From positions 101,980,058 to 102,044,057 of the forward strand of contig CM054178.1 in the NCBI GenBank assembly GCA_028829895.1: 64,000 nucleotides of DNA. The letters are read 5' to 3'. Made by a program: the position numbers and the translations under genes. Below the pieces are notes generated by a model. It did not search any database, was not told the DNA's origin, and saw only the letters and a list, made by a program, of their open reading frames with translations. This DNA is from Sinotaia quadrata. Lineage: Eukaryota; Mollusca; Gastropoda; Architaenioglossa; Viviparidae. Positions 34,110 to 45,838 of this stretch are shown in pieces (the stretch's first letter is position 1; each line of letters opens with the position of its first letter).

Positions 34110-34470
34110 TAAATTGTTAAGGTTTACAAACTGCGTGTTGTTAGGCCCAGCCAGTGAGTTATTGTTAAGGCTTATAAAGTAGCTGCTGGGTCAGGCCAAG
34201 CTAGTGAGTTATTGTTAAGTCTTACAAAGTACCTGTTGGGTCAGGCCCAGCCAGTGAGTTATTGTTAAGTCTTACAAAGTACCTGTTGGGTCAGGCCCAG
34301 CCAGTGAGTTATTGTTAAGTCTTACAAAGTACCTGCTGGGTCAGGCCCAGCCAGTGAGTTATTGTTAAGTCTTACAAAGTACCTGTTGGGTCAGGCCCAG
34401 CCAGTGAGTTATTGTTAAGTCTTACAAAGTACCTGTTGGGTCAGGCCAAGCCAATGAGTTATTAAGGCTT
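34110..34470. repeat. 50-bp minisatellite, about 7 copies
   Basis: GTGAGTTATTGTTAAGTCTT, ACAAAGTACCTGTTGGGTCA and GGCCCAGCCA repeat; the central copies are almost identical. Confidence 0.95.
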
Positions 34471-36115
34471 ACCAAAACATAGTTGTGACGACATCTAGCG
34501 ACTAATTTCGAAGTGTCACTCGTAAATGTTGTTCAAAGTCTATCGAATGACTGTTCAAGTTTCGCTGATAAATGTTTTGCAAGGTTTATCTAGTGAATGT
34601 AAAGTTAGAGCCCCATCCAGGAAATTGTGAAAATAATAACCGCAAAATCCAGTAAGCAGGACCTGCATTTAAGGATATATTCCGGTAAAGTACCTTCAAA
34701 AACCTACATATAAATTGCAATTGTCCTTTTTCGGAATTAACATGTAAGTTTAACAATAAAACTATAAAACTGAAACGTCATTGTCTTCCAAATAGATAAT
34801 TAAAGTTGTCAAGAATCATGTAATTTATTAAATTGCCATGGCTGTCTAATCCAATGTTCTGCCAGAACAGACCAAACTGATGTTTGCTCAATATTCTATT
34901 AATGTAAACTTATTTTGTAAAATAATTTTATTCTGAATGGCTGAAAAAAATTGCATTTTAATTCGATTTCTCTTTACTCAAGTGAGATTTCACCCAGCTG
35001 CAGATCTAGATTCTTGAATGTCAACATGAAAACACATGTAATTAATCACATATTCAGCTATTATTATCTGTCTGTTCTATTTATTTACTCAGACTGATTT
35101 GCTGTCTGACAGTTGTCAACACAAAATAGATTCTATCCTTTATAAATATAATGATCTAAACGTACAGTCTACCCACTGATATAATAATACAAGATCATAT
35201 TAAAATTCCACTATTGTGCAACCGAACGAAACACGTAGGACTGGTCTTCTCTTACTGCGAGCGCGGCGAGAATGGATATGTGCGTACATACAATCAGTCA
35301 AGGGGGAACAAATACTGATGTGCATTCCTTTCAGACCGAATTTCACATATGCTGGTTATAGATATATTATAATCTCATATTCCACGTCACGGTTCCACTA
35401 ATCATGTAAATATGCTTTGAAATCTCTGTAACCACGAAGAACTGATCCTAGTGGCATCCAGCATATTACGTCACAACTGACCTGCTTTCCCGTAGCAAGT
35501 ATTTTTTAGGCAAGTATTTTTTATTTATATTTCTTCTTATGACATTTTTTCAGGCATGAGGGGTCGGGATGGAAGAATTGTTTTATTTTATTTTTTTTCT
35601 ATACTGAATACTTTCCGAAAACATAATTAGGTGTCAATCAAAAAACAAACCCTCCATTCATTTCTCTTAATTAATTACCTAAACCGCCAATTAATAAGCA
35701 CCGCTTTCACAACCTTCTGAATGCCGTTGTTTGTTCTTTAAGAATCTCCGTTTGAGTTCTACAATAATGTCGCTATCTGTTAATCTGACCAGCGAGCTCA
35801 GATTTCTTGTAATGTGGGTCAGTTTGCAAACGCCTGTATTCGGCTGCACGCAAAGAAGAAAGACAGAAAAGAAAGGCTTACGGCCATAGAAACATTGATA
35901 GACCTTTTATTACTGAAATATGTGCATAACTTCACGCCAAGTAACGTACGGGTTGTCGTTCTTATAAGCAGCAAGCCAGGTGCCTGGAAAATAATAATAA
36001 GTGATGCGATTGTACAACGTTGCCTGCAGTGACTAAACCAGATGAGCTAAGTTGTTTCTGGAATATATTTCATTAAACATGACTTTAGAGAATATGAATA
36101 TTTAATGCACATTAA
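34471..36115. other. Non-repetitive DNA, no supported gene
   Basis: Long AT-rich interval. The 72-codon frame ending at 36032 (contains KKKDRKERLTAIETLIDLLL) looks protein-like but starts at GTG, has no clear splice sites and matches no family I know. Confidence 0.4.
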
Positions 36116-36124
36116 TATTGTACA

Positions 36125-36128
36125 ATTA

Positions 36129-36160
<32 letters not shown>

Positions 36161-36178
36161 TACACACACACACACACA

Positions 36179-36222
<44 letters not shown>
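36125..36222. repeat. (CT)n-(CA)n compound microsatellite
   Basis: CT repeats switch directly to CA repeats with a few interruptions (ACATAC, ACAGAC). Confidence 0.96.
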
Positions 36223-36223
<1 letters not shown>

Positions 36224-36655
36224 TTAATAAAGGTAGAATTAATATAAACCCTACAATAAAATTGTTTACACAGTACATGGATTCAAAGAGGACTATTTCG
36301 ATTGTGGTTTCAATTTTTGACTACTTTAAACTCCGTTTGATGCTGAAATGATACTTGCACAATCCACTGGACACAATTGAGGAAAACACACTTGATTTCA
36401 AAGAAGATCCATGCCAGTGGTTTATACAGTCCAATGGTTTTTGTGAACACCAAATAAGGTCTGATATCCAAACCTTTTTTTTAGCAGTTTATAAGAAAAC
36501 GAATGCTATATTGCAACTTCAGAATAATAGTCTGCAGCTATCACTTTTATGTGAGCTCTATCTAATCTGACTCAACTTCATAGGGAATAGTACGAGAAAC
36601 TTATCTCTCGCCCAAGTGGCCGGATACGACCTTCCTTTTGGACAGAGTAAGAAAC
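36223..36655. other. Non-repetitive DNA
   Basis: A 71-codon frame (36355-36570) contains EENTLDFKEDPCQWFIQSNG but lacks an ATG near its start and convincing splice sites. Confidence 0.3.
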
Positions 36656-36659
36656 GTAC

Positions 36660-36860
36660 AAAAAGTAATTTTAGCCGGCCCCCCCCCCCCACACCCCAGT
36701 CCAAGGTGGCAGGCTTAATGTCTGTTGGACGGGACGATAAATTGGGTACCATGTTTGCTACAAGCCGCGCATACTAAAGATCCCTTTGGCAAGAAAAATG
36801 TCGGAAAGAGTAGGTCAATGTCTTCTGCCCGAGTGAAATTGCTCGGAAAAAATCCGCCAA
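36660..36860 (+). mobile_element. SINE fragment sharing the central domain of 8070-8275
   Basis: TGTCTGTTGGACGGGACGAT, CAAGCCGCGCATACTAAAGA and TCCCTTTGGCAAG align in order with the domain at 8155-8235. A C12 run at 36679-36690 precedes it. A tail resembling GGAAAGAGTAGG...GGAAAAAATCC follows. No tRNA-like head is visible, so the copy looks 5' truncated or diverged. Confidence 0.55.
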
Positions 36861-36879
36861 AATCCACTCGCACCTTCAC

Positions 36880-37172
36880 TTTCCGCATATTAAGACACCC
36901 ACACCTACACTCTCCACAATCTAAGACACCCACACCTACGCTCTCCACATATTAACACACCCACACCTACACTCTCCACAATCTAAGACACCCACACCTA
37001 CACTCTCCACAATCTAAGACACCCACACCTACGCTCTCCACATATTAAGACACCCACACCTACACTCTTCACAATTTAAGACACCCACACCTACGCTCTC
37101 CACATATTACGGCACAAACTTTCACTCTCCACCATATTAAGACACCCACACCTACACTCTCCAAATCTTAAG
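36880..37172. repeat. 31-bp minisatellite, about 9 copies
   Basis: CACCCACACCTACACTCTCC followed by ACAATCTAAGA or ACATATTAAGA, period 31. Confidence 0.94.
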
Positions 37173-37374
37173 TCATGCACTTTCTCCCTTCTGGAACGTA
37201 AATTCCTTTCTCGGTGCTTGAGTCTTTCTGTGAAATCAGCTAAACTTTAAAACGAAGGTAAATCCCAAATCAGCAAACACACCGTCAAGAACTACTTTCA
37301 ATTGGTCATGTTGAGAGGCATTTATTCTGTCACTTAGCTTATTCATTTCATTATACCTCTATCCCAGGACCACC

Positions 37375-37765
37375 AGCACGGTGTGTAACTTCCATTGGTC
37401 AATAATAAACCAAGTGGTGCTTACAACTAACACAACCAAAGCCAATTAGTGCTGATTACAACTAGAACAAACAAAGCAAGTTTGTGCCACTTTGTGCTGG
37501 TTACAGCTAACACAAAGCCACTTTGCTTACAACTAGAACAAACAAAGCCACTTTGCTTACAACTAGAACAAACAAAGCCACTTCGCTTTCAACTAGAACA
37601 GACAAAGTCACTTTGTGCTGCTTACAACTAGCACAAAGAAAGCTACTGTGTTGCTTACAACTAGAACAAACAAAGCCACTTTGTGCTGATTACAACTAAC
37701 AAAAAAAGCAAGTTTATGCTGCTTACAACTAACAGAAACAAAGCACGTTTGTGGTGCTAGAAAAA
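37375..37765. repeat. 28-40-bp minisatellite, about 11 copies
   Basis: CTTACAACTAGAACAAACAA then AGCCACTTTGTG(CTG) with variable unit length. Confidence 0.9.
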
Positions 37766-38042
37766 CTGGTGTATGCTAACTCCATATCTGTTGAATTTCT
37801 CCTAGTACAAAAAAAAATAAAATATTTCGGCACCTGGTGCAGACACATAATCTGAAACTACCTTCAAATAAATATAACCACCTGAATATTCCATTGGACT
37901 AAAAAATAGCTACTTTTACAAAAAGAAATACTTATTTATAATTACTAAAATAGTTACTTTTACTGTACACACATCCAAATCGTGGCACTGTAATGACTAT
38001 ATCCTTGCTTGCACTCTGGTTCATATCGACTTTCTCCTGCAG
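37766..38042. other. Non-repetitive AT-rich DNA
   Basis: Ends with a good pyrimidine tract and CTGCAG acceptor at 38042. Confidence 0.4.
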
Positions 38043-38123
38043 AAAACAACGAAGGCAATGAATGACGTCATAATAGCTCAGATGCGGAAGTACTCACGCG
38101 TGCAAAGTCTTAGTCTTGGTTAA
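38043..38123 (+). CDS. Weak candidate C-terminal coding exon
   Basis: A strong acceptor (ATCGACTTTCTCCTGCAG) ends at 38042. Only the phase-0 frame stays open: KTTKAMNDVIIAQMRKYSRV then QSLSLG, TAA at 38121-38123. The last codons enter an 18-bp repeat (TTAGTCTTGG), and the exon contains a CRE octamer at 38063. No family was recognised; 26 codons is short enough to be chance. Confidence 0.25.
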   Translation, partial: KTTKAMNDVIIAQMRKYSRVQSLSLG

Positions 38124-38165
38124 TCTTGCTTAGTCTCGCTTAATCTTGGTTAGTCTTAGTTAGTT
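38100..38165. repeat. Short TTAGTCTTGGTTAATCTTGC repeat
   Basis: Four to five copies of TCTTGGTTAGTC-like words. Confidence 0.7.
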
Positions 38166-38224
38166 TTATCCTAGTGTGATTTTTGCATAACTGTATTCAG
38201 CAGGTCAAGTATAGATTTTATCTG

Positions 38225-38537
38225 TTCTTGAAGAACAAAAGTGTATTTACAGTCGATTTAGTCTGATCACTGTCTGAGGAATGGGATTGTACAGTCCTAA
38301 TTAGCATCACTTGTTACTTGCTCTCACCACTATTTCAAGAATTGAATGCTATGTGACCTTCACAGCCAATTTTGATAACATTTTTAAAATTAAGATTTCA
38401 GGGTTCACGTCCTATCTAATTTATCTGATCAATATTTCTTCAAATAAGACTATTTAAATGCTAGCCTCAAACTAATTTGTCTGATTATAATTACTTTTGA
38501 AATAAATCATTATTTCAGTGCTTACGTGATGTCTTAC
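38225..38537. repeat. Degenerate ~58-bp repeat, left portion of an interrupted array
   Basis: TAATTTATCTGATCA and ATTATTTCAG anchors recur about every 58-60 bp. The same anchors resume at 40105-40235 after about 1.5 kb of unrelated DNA. Confidence 0.65.
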
Positions 38538-40100
38538 TGTGACGAGCAAAGTTGACCGCATATATTTGAGATAATTAATGTAATGAATAATGAGTGGGAT
38601 GTAGTGACGCAATCCACATTTCCCACACATCAGGGTGCTGAGCTAATGTAAATAACACCTGTAAAATTAGTGGCAGATGACCTAGATGGGAGACAATGAT
38701 GTCCCAAACTAAAAGCCCAGACACAGGCGTCACGGTCTAGCAAGTGCAATAGCATAAATACCCAGCCAATTTTCCTTGTACTTAGATACTTTGTGGTCAA
38801 AGTCCGGTCTTAAAGGCAGATCGGGAGCTGTGGTAGGTTGTCTGATTGATAAAGTAAGAATGGGCTTAGAAATATTTTGGTATATTTAGAACTATTGATT
38901 TTTATGGTTTTGAAATTTGATTTAGAGATGTTTGCGTATTTTAAATTGATGTTTCTGTGGCTTATGAGTAGAGATATTTTGTATATTGAGTATATGACAT
39001 TGTTTTAATGGAAATGTTAATTGTGAATTTAATTTTAATTATGTTATATTCGTGCCCACATGTATGAACCAGGGCTAATGATTTTATTTGCAGGAATGTA
39101 AGTTTGAGAATGCTTGTGGAGAAAGTATATGAGTGTAGAAATATTTTAGACCTAAATCTTAGCACTGTGCCTTGATTGACTCTTTCCAGAAAATGCCCTT
39201 TCCTGGCCTTTCTACAGCAAGTATAGTCCCCGCTATTGCTACAGTGATTTGCAGTGTTCCATGTGTAGTTGGCTATTCGCTGGAGTGATCTGCGGTGCTC
39301 CACGTGAGTTATGTCAATGCGGGTATCCCGACACCAATCACTACACTTATTAGCAACAGGATTGCTGGGATTTGACTACGGTAACCTACGTTCAAGAACC
39401 AATGCAGCGAATGTTGACCTGACTAGATCGTAGGAAACTTCGGTCAGAATTTTTGGAACAGTTCGGGTTACTACCTAGAGGCGCACGTTAGCCCTCTTAT
39501 CCAAGCAGTGTCAGTGGTGAAAACTTGCAACTGCGCGCTTGCACGGCTCACAGCGAGGACAGCTGAAATTTAACTGTTGCCTTTTCTAAACTTCTACATT
39601 CTAATTCAGTGATCAAACTCATAAATCTAGTAAAGACTATTAACTTGATCACTTATTGTTAGGGTACAGACTTTACAAGTGGTAGACATTTCCTGAACAC
39701 TTATCCTCAATAGCAGTATAAACGTTTGTTCAGTCTTTAACTGTATTCGTTGAATGCTATGATTGTTGATAATACATTTATTGTTAACTCTTACTACCCT
39801 TCTTATGATACTGTTTAAGTTGTATGTTTGGAGTAATAGTTGGTGGAAGGGGGTTCTTTAATATAATTTTAAGAGGGATCAAATTACTCCTTTTGAAAGA
39901 AGTTCCACCTGCGAGTGGAAATTAGGTCAGTAGAACGTCTATATGAGGAAAAATTAGAGTTCTACAACGCCAGGGGATCCGCCAAGTGGAATATAAGTTG
40001 GTTTCTTACCGGGAATTTATTGATATATAGGAGAGTTCCAACCACTTGTTATTAGTATTGCATTATTAAATGACAGAATATTCATTATAATAATCTTTAC
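38538..40100 (+). mobile_element. Candidate insertion (LTR-like) splitting a tandem array
   Basis: The sequence begins TGTGACGAGCAAAG at the point where the array stops. A TATA-like GCATAAATACC lies about 210 bp in. The right limit (around ATCTTTACA, 40075-40095) precedes resumption of the array. Layout resembles the LTRs at 13841-15565 and 51832-53472. I could not find a matching target duplication or an inverted match to the left end, so the boundaries and class are unproven. It contains a 113-codon minus-strand frame (38962-39303) that I do not recognise. Confidence 0.3.
39190..39303 (+). CDS. Very weak exon-like segment
   Basis: Acceptor GACTCTTTCCAG (ends 39189) and donor CCAC|GTGAGT (GT at 39304) bracket 114 nt with one open frame (contains CYSDLQCSMCSWLFAGVICG). 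Two other frames including one on the minus strand are also largely open. It overlaps a partial internal duplication, so chance is likely. Confidence 0.13.
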
Positions 40101-40240
40101 AGATAATAATCACACTTTATCTGATCAGTGTTTGAGGAAGTTTATCATCACAGCATAATTAATCTAATCGCTGTTTGAAGTATATAATTATTTCAGTTAT
40201 CATCATAATTTCTCTATCTAATCACTTTTGAATATAATTA
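40101..40240. repeat. Degenerate ~58-bp repeat, right portion of an interrupted array
   Basis: CACTTTATCTGATCAGTGTT and TAATTAATCTAATCGCTGTT copies continue the array seen at 38225-38537. Confidence 0.6.
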
Positions 40241-40550
40241 TATATATACGAACACTTAAACACTTCTATTTTATTTATTTTACAACTTTTCATTGGCACT
40301 TTACCACAGTATAGTTTTTAATTCTTCTGTTTTTTTTTAATTTATGAGCCAGGTTAGAAGTGTTAAGATCAGAGTAACAGTGTCGTGAAATAAGACAGTG
40401 CGAAAATGTTTATTTTTGTGACCAGAACTTCTGTTCTGGCTACTTCAAAATTAAAATAATTTTCTGAGATATTGCAAACTCGTTAAAGTCTGAGGTTTTA
40501 TGGTCACATTTGGAAGTAGCGGATTAACAATGACGGTCAAGGAATGTGGA

Positions 40551-40596
40551 GTGTGTGTGCGCGTGCGTGTGTACGTGCGTATGTGTGTGCGTGCGT
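40551..40596. repeat. Alternating purine-pyrimidine tract (TG/CG/TA), Z-DNA prone
   Basis: 46 nt of unbroken purine/pyrimidine alternation with several CG steps. Confidence 0.85.
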
Positions 40597-40709
40597 TTAC
40601 GTGTGCGTGTAGAGGAAGTGGCGTTCAACGAAGAATACCAAACGACAGAGGTAAATTTCGACATAAATTAGTGATACGATTACTAACAGTAATAGCGCAT
40701 ATGGTGTTT

Positions 40710-40741
40710 GTGTGTGTGTGTGTGTGCGCGCGCGCGCGCGT
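40710..40741. repeat. (TG)n(CG)n tract, strongly Z-DNA prone
   Basis: TG repeats pass directly into seven CG steps (CGCGCGCGCGCGCG). Confidence 0.95.
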
Positions 40742-41044
40742 TTGTGTACATTGGGTGGTTTTAAGCAAAGAATACTGTTACGTCCGGTGGATTGAGTGGT
40801 TACGATAAATGGTAGTTAGTGAGTATGCACCCCATCCCCTCCCTCCCTTATTTAAAATTACAGTCAGAGTCCATATTCCAGGATTGGACCGCAGGGTATT
40901 TATGGACGATTTAATGACTTTAAGATAGACAAGAGTCTAGAAGATGGTGATTAGAATATAACAACTACCAAACGACAAATAGTTGTAAATGTACATTTCA
41001 AAATAAATTAGTTTTAGGACTAGCAGTATTTATTCTTGACCACC

Positions 41045-41332
41045 ACCCCTTTATATACACCATATTTATTCTTGACCCCCTTTATATACACCATATTTAT
41101 TCTTGACCCCCTTTATATACGCCATATTTATTTTTGACCCCCTTTATATACGCCATATTTATTCTTCACCCCATTTATATACGCCATATTTATTCTTCAC
41201 CCCATTTATATACGCCATATTTATTCTTCACCCCCTTTATATACGCCATATTTATTTTTGACCCCCTTTATATACGCCATATTTATTCTTCACCCCATTT
41301 ATATACGCCATATTTATTCTTGACCCCCTTTA
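41045..41332. repeat. 31-bp minisatellite, about 9 copies
   Basis: TATATACGCCATATTTATTC then TTGACCCCCTT, period 31 from 41052; the 69-codon frame is repeat-derived. Confidence 0.95.
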
Positions 41333-41449
41333 ATAAGACATAAGAATACGCGTACATGAACTCGGTGCAGTTATCTTTTTATTGTTGTGTCATTTCTCTT
41401 TTTACATAATAATGTAAACATTGAAATGAAGAATTAATAAAAGCAGTCA

Positions 41450-41575
<126 letters not shown>

Positions 41576-41749
41576 CATAATATTTTAATTAACTTTGTCT
41601 CTGGGTATATATAAAGACTGCTTGTATTCATCTTTTCCAATATTGTTATAACATCATCAGAATAGTAATCAACATTAACATTAATGGTTTTCTTTATGTT
41701 ACTCCAACTAGTGTGAATATTGAATAGTAATCTACATTAACATTGCATC

Positions 41750-41935
41750 CAAGACGTCACCAGACTGAGATTAACTAGCTTACAGTAAGGAATGTAATAT
41801 ATGGTGCAATACTGACGTCACCATATTGAGATGAACTAGCTCACTAAGGAATGTAATATTTGGTACAACGCTGACGTCACCAGATTGAGATTAACTAGCT
41901 TACAGTAAGAGATGTAATATATGGTGCTATGCTGA
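41750..41935. repeat. ~62-bp tandem repeat containing TGACGTCA, 3 copies
   Basis: TGACGTCACCAGATTGAGAT, TAACTAGCTTACAGTAAGGA and ATGTAATATATGGTGCAA recur; two copies carry the full CRE octamer (41813-41820, 41872-41879). Confidence 0.88.
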
Positions 41936-42603
41936 CACTTTGATAGAAAGTATTTTGTATTTATTTCTTACAGATAGTAATGTCCTTTTCTGAATGAAGT
42001 AAATAATGCACTTGACACACCTAGCCAGGAATGTGTAAAAAAAACAACAAATATTCCAAATTTACTCTTCAGGTAACCTTGAATTGGTCACTTAGAAGAT
42101 TGGCAGCTTGTAATTAATGTCTTTCCCGTAAAATGTTGCCAGTCACTGGAAAGCATTAATTTTCAAATCAAAGTGAAAACTTCATGATTCCCAACTACAT
42201 TAGTTGCATTTCAGGGGTGAGGGTTGTCATTTTTTTACCTTTTTTAATTGGCGACTAGACTCGAGGTGAAACACTTGGCGGTAAGGTAAAAGGCTTTATC
42301 AGACGCATAAATTTTTACCTGTGCACACGGCAATATCAATAAAAAGTAAAATAAAAAGTGAAAAGCTATTAAAAAGCACAACTAGTGTACTTAGTCCGGA
42401 ATCACAGTCACGGGAAATGGAGCGCGACAGTGCCAGGTCACATGTGAATGAGAGCAAATAGTAATGACAACAGACAGTGATAAGTTAGCTTTGAACCGCG
42501 ACCAACATTCTTGCCGTGGAATGTGAACAGAGAATGTGAAACGACCTTCATTCTTTGGACTCTTGATGTCAATGATTTATGACTGTCTTCAATGCATCAT
42601 AAT

Positions 42604-42606
<3 letters not shown>
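41936..42606. other. Non-repetitive DNA, no supported gene
   Basis: No coding or RNA signal recognised. Confidence 0.4.
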
Positions 42607-42668
<62 letters not shown>

Positions 42669-42673
42669 CTCTT
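42607..42673. repeat. (CT)n microsatellite
   Basis: About 60 bp of CT with one CG interruption near the end. Confidence 0.97.
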
Positions 42674-42959
42674 CAACACAAACTAATAGTACAACATGTC
42701 TTTGAACTAAAATATATCTTGAACCATGTTCGATAAATGATTATGGCAGACAACAGTTTTTCCCATGCATTTAGTAGACAACCTGAGGTACGGACTCCGA
42801 CATCGGGTCATATAGTGCACTGTGTCTATGATGCCAAGCGCAGGAAATAACAGTTTCGTGGCACTAAATGACGGTGGACCCCGACAGCCAGCGACAGATT
42901 GTAGATTATGACAGTCAATCGCATACCCCTGGCAGTGACGCTTACAATGACAATGGCGT

Positions 42960-43165
42960 GCCGTCAGCTTTGACAGTGACATGCCGTGAGATTTGACACA
43001 TGAAGTGAATTTTGACAATGACATGCCGTGAGATTTGACACACGAAATGAATTTTGACAATGACATGCTGTGGGATTTGACACATAAAGTGAATTTTGAC
43101 AATGACATGTCGTGAGATTTGACACATGAAGTGAATTTTGACAATGACATGTTGTTAGCTTTGAT
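42960..43165. repeat. 42-bp minisatellite, about 5 copies
   Basis: GACATGCCGTGAGATTTGAC, ACATGAAGTGAATTTTGACA and AT, period 42. Three minus-strand frames are open because 42 is divisible by three. Flanking DNA (42900-43260) shows weaker TGACAGTGAC echoes. Confidence 0.92.
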
Positions 43166-44180
43166 AGTGACAGAATGTAAGTCATGACAAACTCAAGCCA
43201 TACACTGCGACAAACGTGATGTAGACTGTCAGTGTCAATATTGTCACTGACAGTCATAAACGACGTAATTTTAGGAACAGTTGGTAGTATCGTGCTATGG
43301 ACGACGAATGTCAATGAGCTCACGTGGAGTGGAACGTTGATTCAGCAAAGTTTGTTTTAAATTAGAAAGCATTTTTTAAAAGTATTCCTCTTTAGAATGG
43401 AAAGAAATAATAATCAAATCATCTGCATATAAGCTCAGAACTGGAGGATACAGCTGGTGAGGCAAACTCAAAAGTTAAAAGCACATGCTTGTAGCAAATA
43501 GGTTGGGGTGCATTGTTTTTCATTTCCATTAGCATAAATCATATAACTGTTTCACACAGGATACGATAAATTTATATGGGAAATGTTTTTCTTCTTCTCA
43601 GCAGCCTGAAGTTTATTTAGAATATTCTTCTGAACAACGACAAACACACGATCAAAAAGAAAAATAATTCTGTTTACAAGATTTGTCGGGATTTACTGGT
43701 AGGGTCAAATTTCCTGAATATACGCACTTTTGTGGAGCGATGAAAACAAGCTATTTTTAGGTACAAATAATCGCATATAATACTGCAAATTCTGGCTTTA
43801 TTCATTTTCAGGAGACAAAGATTCCTCCAAAGTTGGCCTAGACACAACTACATCTTGTAGTGCAATTTCCGACTTTACAGATAATAATTTTTTGAAACAA
43901 AGATGTCTGCTAAAGAGTAGATGTCTTAGTATCGACGTGCGTGTACATTATTGTTAGTCGTAATTGGGTCGTTAACTGTTGCATTTGAGTACTTAAGCGG
44001 TCGTGAAACTAAAGAGAGATTACTCAGGTGACAGATCAAAGTTACAAAGAATTGTATAACCCGTCAAGAAAAAAAAAATGAAAGCAGCTACATTTTTACC
44101 GATTGTTTGCATATGCGGCAAGTATTATTTAAAATCATATATGAGTACGATCTTGTTTCTAAATTAGAGTTTTCTCTTTA
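43166..44180. other. Non-repetitive AT-rich DNA
   Basis: No gene or repeat identified. Confidence 0.4.
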
Positions 44181-44204
44181 TTCTTCGGACGTTAGTGAGT
44201 CCTG

Positions 44205-44400
44205 TTGTTCTTTATCCTTTTTTTTAATCTTTCTTTTCTTTCTTTATGTATTTTTCTTAAAGTTTTTCTTTTTTTGTATTTTCTCTTTTATCCTTTTTAA
44301 ATTTCTTTCTTTCTTTCTTTCTTTCTGCTCTTCTTTTTCTCTCTCGTATCTTTCTTTCTCATTTCTTTTGTTTATTTTCCTCTTCTTACTCTCTCTCTCT

Positions 44401-44465
<65 letters not shown>

Positions 44466-44470
44466 TCTTC
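44205..44470. repeat. ~265-bp polypyrimidine tract (TTTC/CT)
   Basis: Plus strand almost entirely T and C, ending in pure (CT)n at about 44388-44460. Capable of forming intramolecular triplex DNA. Confidence 0.93.
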
Positions 44471-44925
44471 TGTTTTGTCTTTCGTAAGATGATTGCTTTC
44501 TTTTCTTGAAATCATTATTTTCCCCCAACTAATAGAAGTTATTTCACACATGTTCATTGCTATCAGAAAACGGATTCGAAGCGACGTCTTAATAATGGAT
44601 ACAACAACTATTTTGGGAGCAAATGTTGATTCATATTTCATGAAAATTTTCTTCAGATTTCCTTTGCCTGTTATATTTTTTCTCGCAACGTGAAGTTCTC
44701 GAATGCTTGGGGTTTAGTTTCTACATCTTTTCACTTATACTTTTGTTTGCATTTTGTACTAGTCCGAGTCCGTGTCGTTTTAAAGCAAGCAGTTTGTATT
44801 CAACACGATTCAACTTTTGTAACTGATGTTTATTGGAAACGCAAAGCTATTATGTCGAAAGTTTGCTTTCGTTGTTTGGTAGGTGTGGCCCGACATTTGC
44901 TCTTTCGTCGAAAGTCTTTACTGTA
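44471..44925. other. Non-repetitive DNA
   Basis: Frames at 44493-44693 and 44690-44926 lack supporting signals. Confidence 0.35.
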
Positions 44926-44929
44926 GAGT

Positions 44930-45838
44930 TTGGATATTGCTTAATGATTTGTCTGTCTTGTTTGATGGCTGGCGTTTGTGTTAAAAGTTTGGATATTGTT
45001 TGATGGTTTGTCTGCTTGTTTGATGATTTGTCTGCTTGTTTGAAGGTTTGTCTGCATTCTTTGATGGTTTGTCTGCCTTCTTTGATGACTGGCATTTAGT
45101 GGTAAGAGTTTGGATATATTCTTTGATGGTTTGTCTGCCCTGTTTGATGGTTTGTCTGCCTTGTTTGCCGATTTGTCTGTCTTGTTTGATGGTTTGTCTG
45201 CCTTGTTTGATGGTTTGTCTGCTTTGTTTGATGACTGGCGTTTAGTGGTAAAAGTTTGGATATTGTTTGATGGTTTGTCTGCCTTGTTTGCCGATTTGTC
45301 TGTCTTGTTTGATGGTTTGTCTGCCTTTGTTTGATGGTTTGTCTGCTTTGTTTGATGACTGGCGTTTAGTGGTAAGAGTTTGGATATTGTTTGATGGTTT
45401 GTATGTCTTGTTTGATGACTGGCGTTTAGTGGTAAGAGTTTGGGTATTGTTTGATGGTTTGTATGTCTTGTTTGATGACTGGCGTTTAGAGGTAAGAGTT
45501 TGGGTATTGTTTGATGATTTGTCTGCTTTGTTTGATGGCTTGTCTGTCTTGTTTGATGATTTGTCTGCCTTGTTTTTGATGATTTGTCTGTCTTGTTTGA
45601 TGATTTGTCTGCCTTGTTTGATGATTTGTCTGCCTTGTTTTATGATTTGTCTGCTTTGTTTGATGGCTTGTCTGTCTTGCTTGATGGCTGGCGTTTAGCG
45701 ATAAGAGTTTGGATATTGTTTGATGATTTGTCTGTCTTGCTTGATGGGTGTGCTCTAGCTTTAATGGTAATAGTCTGGATATTGTTTGATGGTTTGTCTG
45801 CCTTGATTGACGGCAGTACTCTGGCGTTTACTGGTTAG
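44930..45838. repeat. Complex minisatellite on a 21-bp core (TTTGATGGTTTGTCTGCCTTG), ~900 bp
   Basis: Runs of the 21-bp core alternate with a longer module (GATGACTGGCGTTTAGTGGT then AAGAGTTTGGATATTG), giving a higher-order structure. All three plus frames are open over long stretches and one reads as an LFDGLSA heptad; this follows from a 21-bp unit. Confidence 0.95.

Noticed and set aside
38962..39303. 113-codon minus-strand frame in non-repeat DNA
   Set aside because: No family resemblance, no flanking signals, and overlapping plus-strand frames are also open; kept only as part of the candidate insertion.
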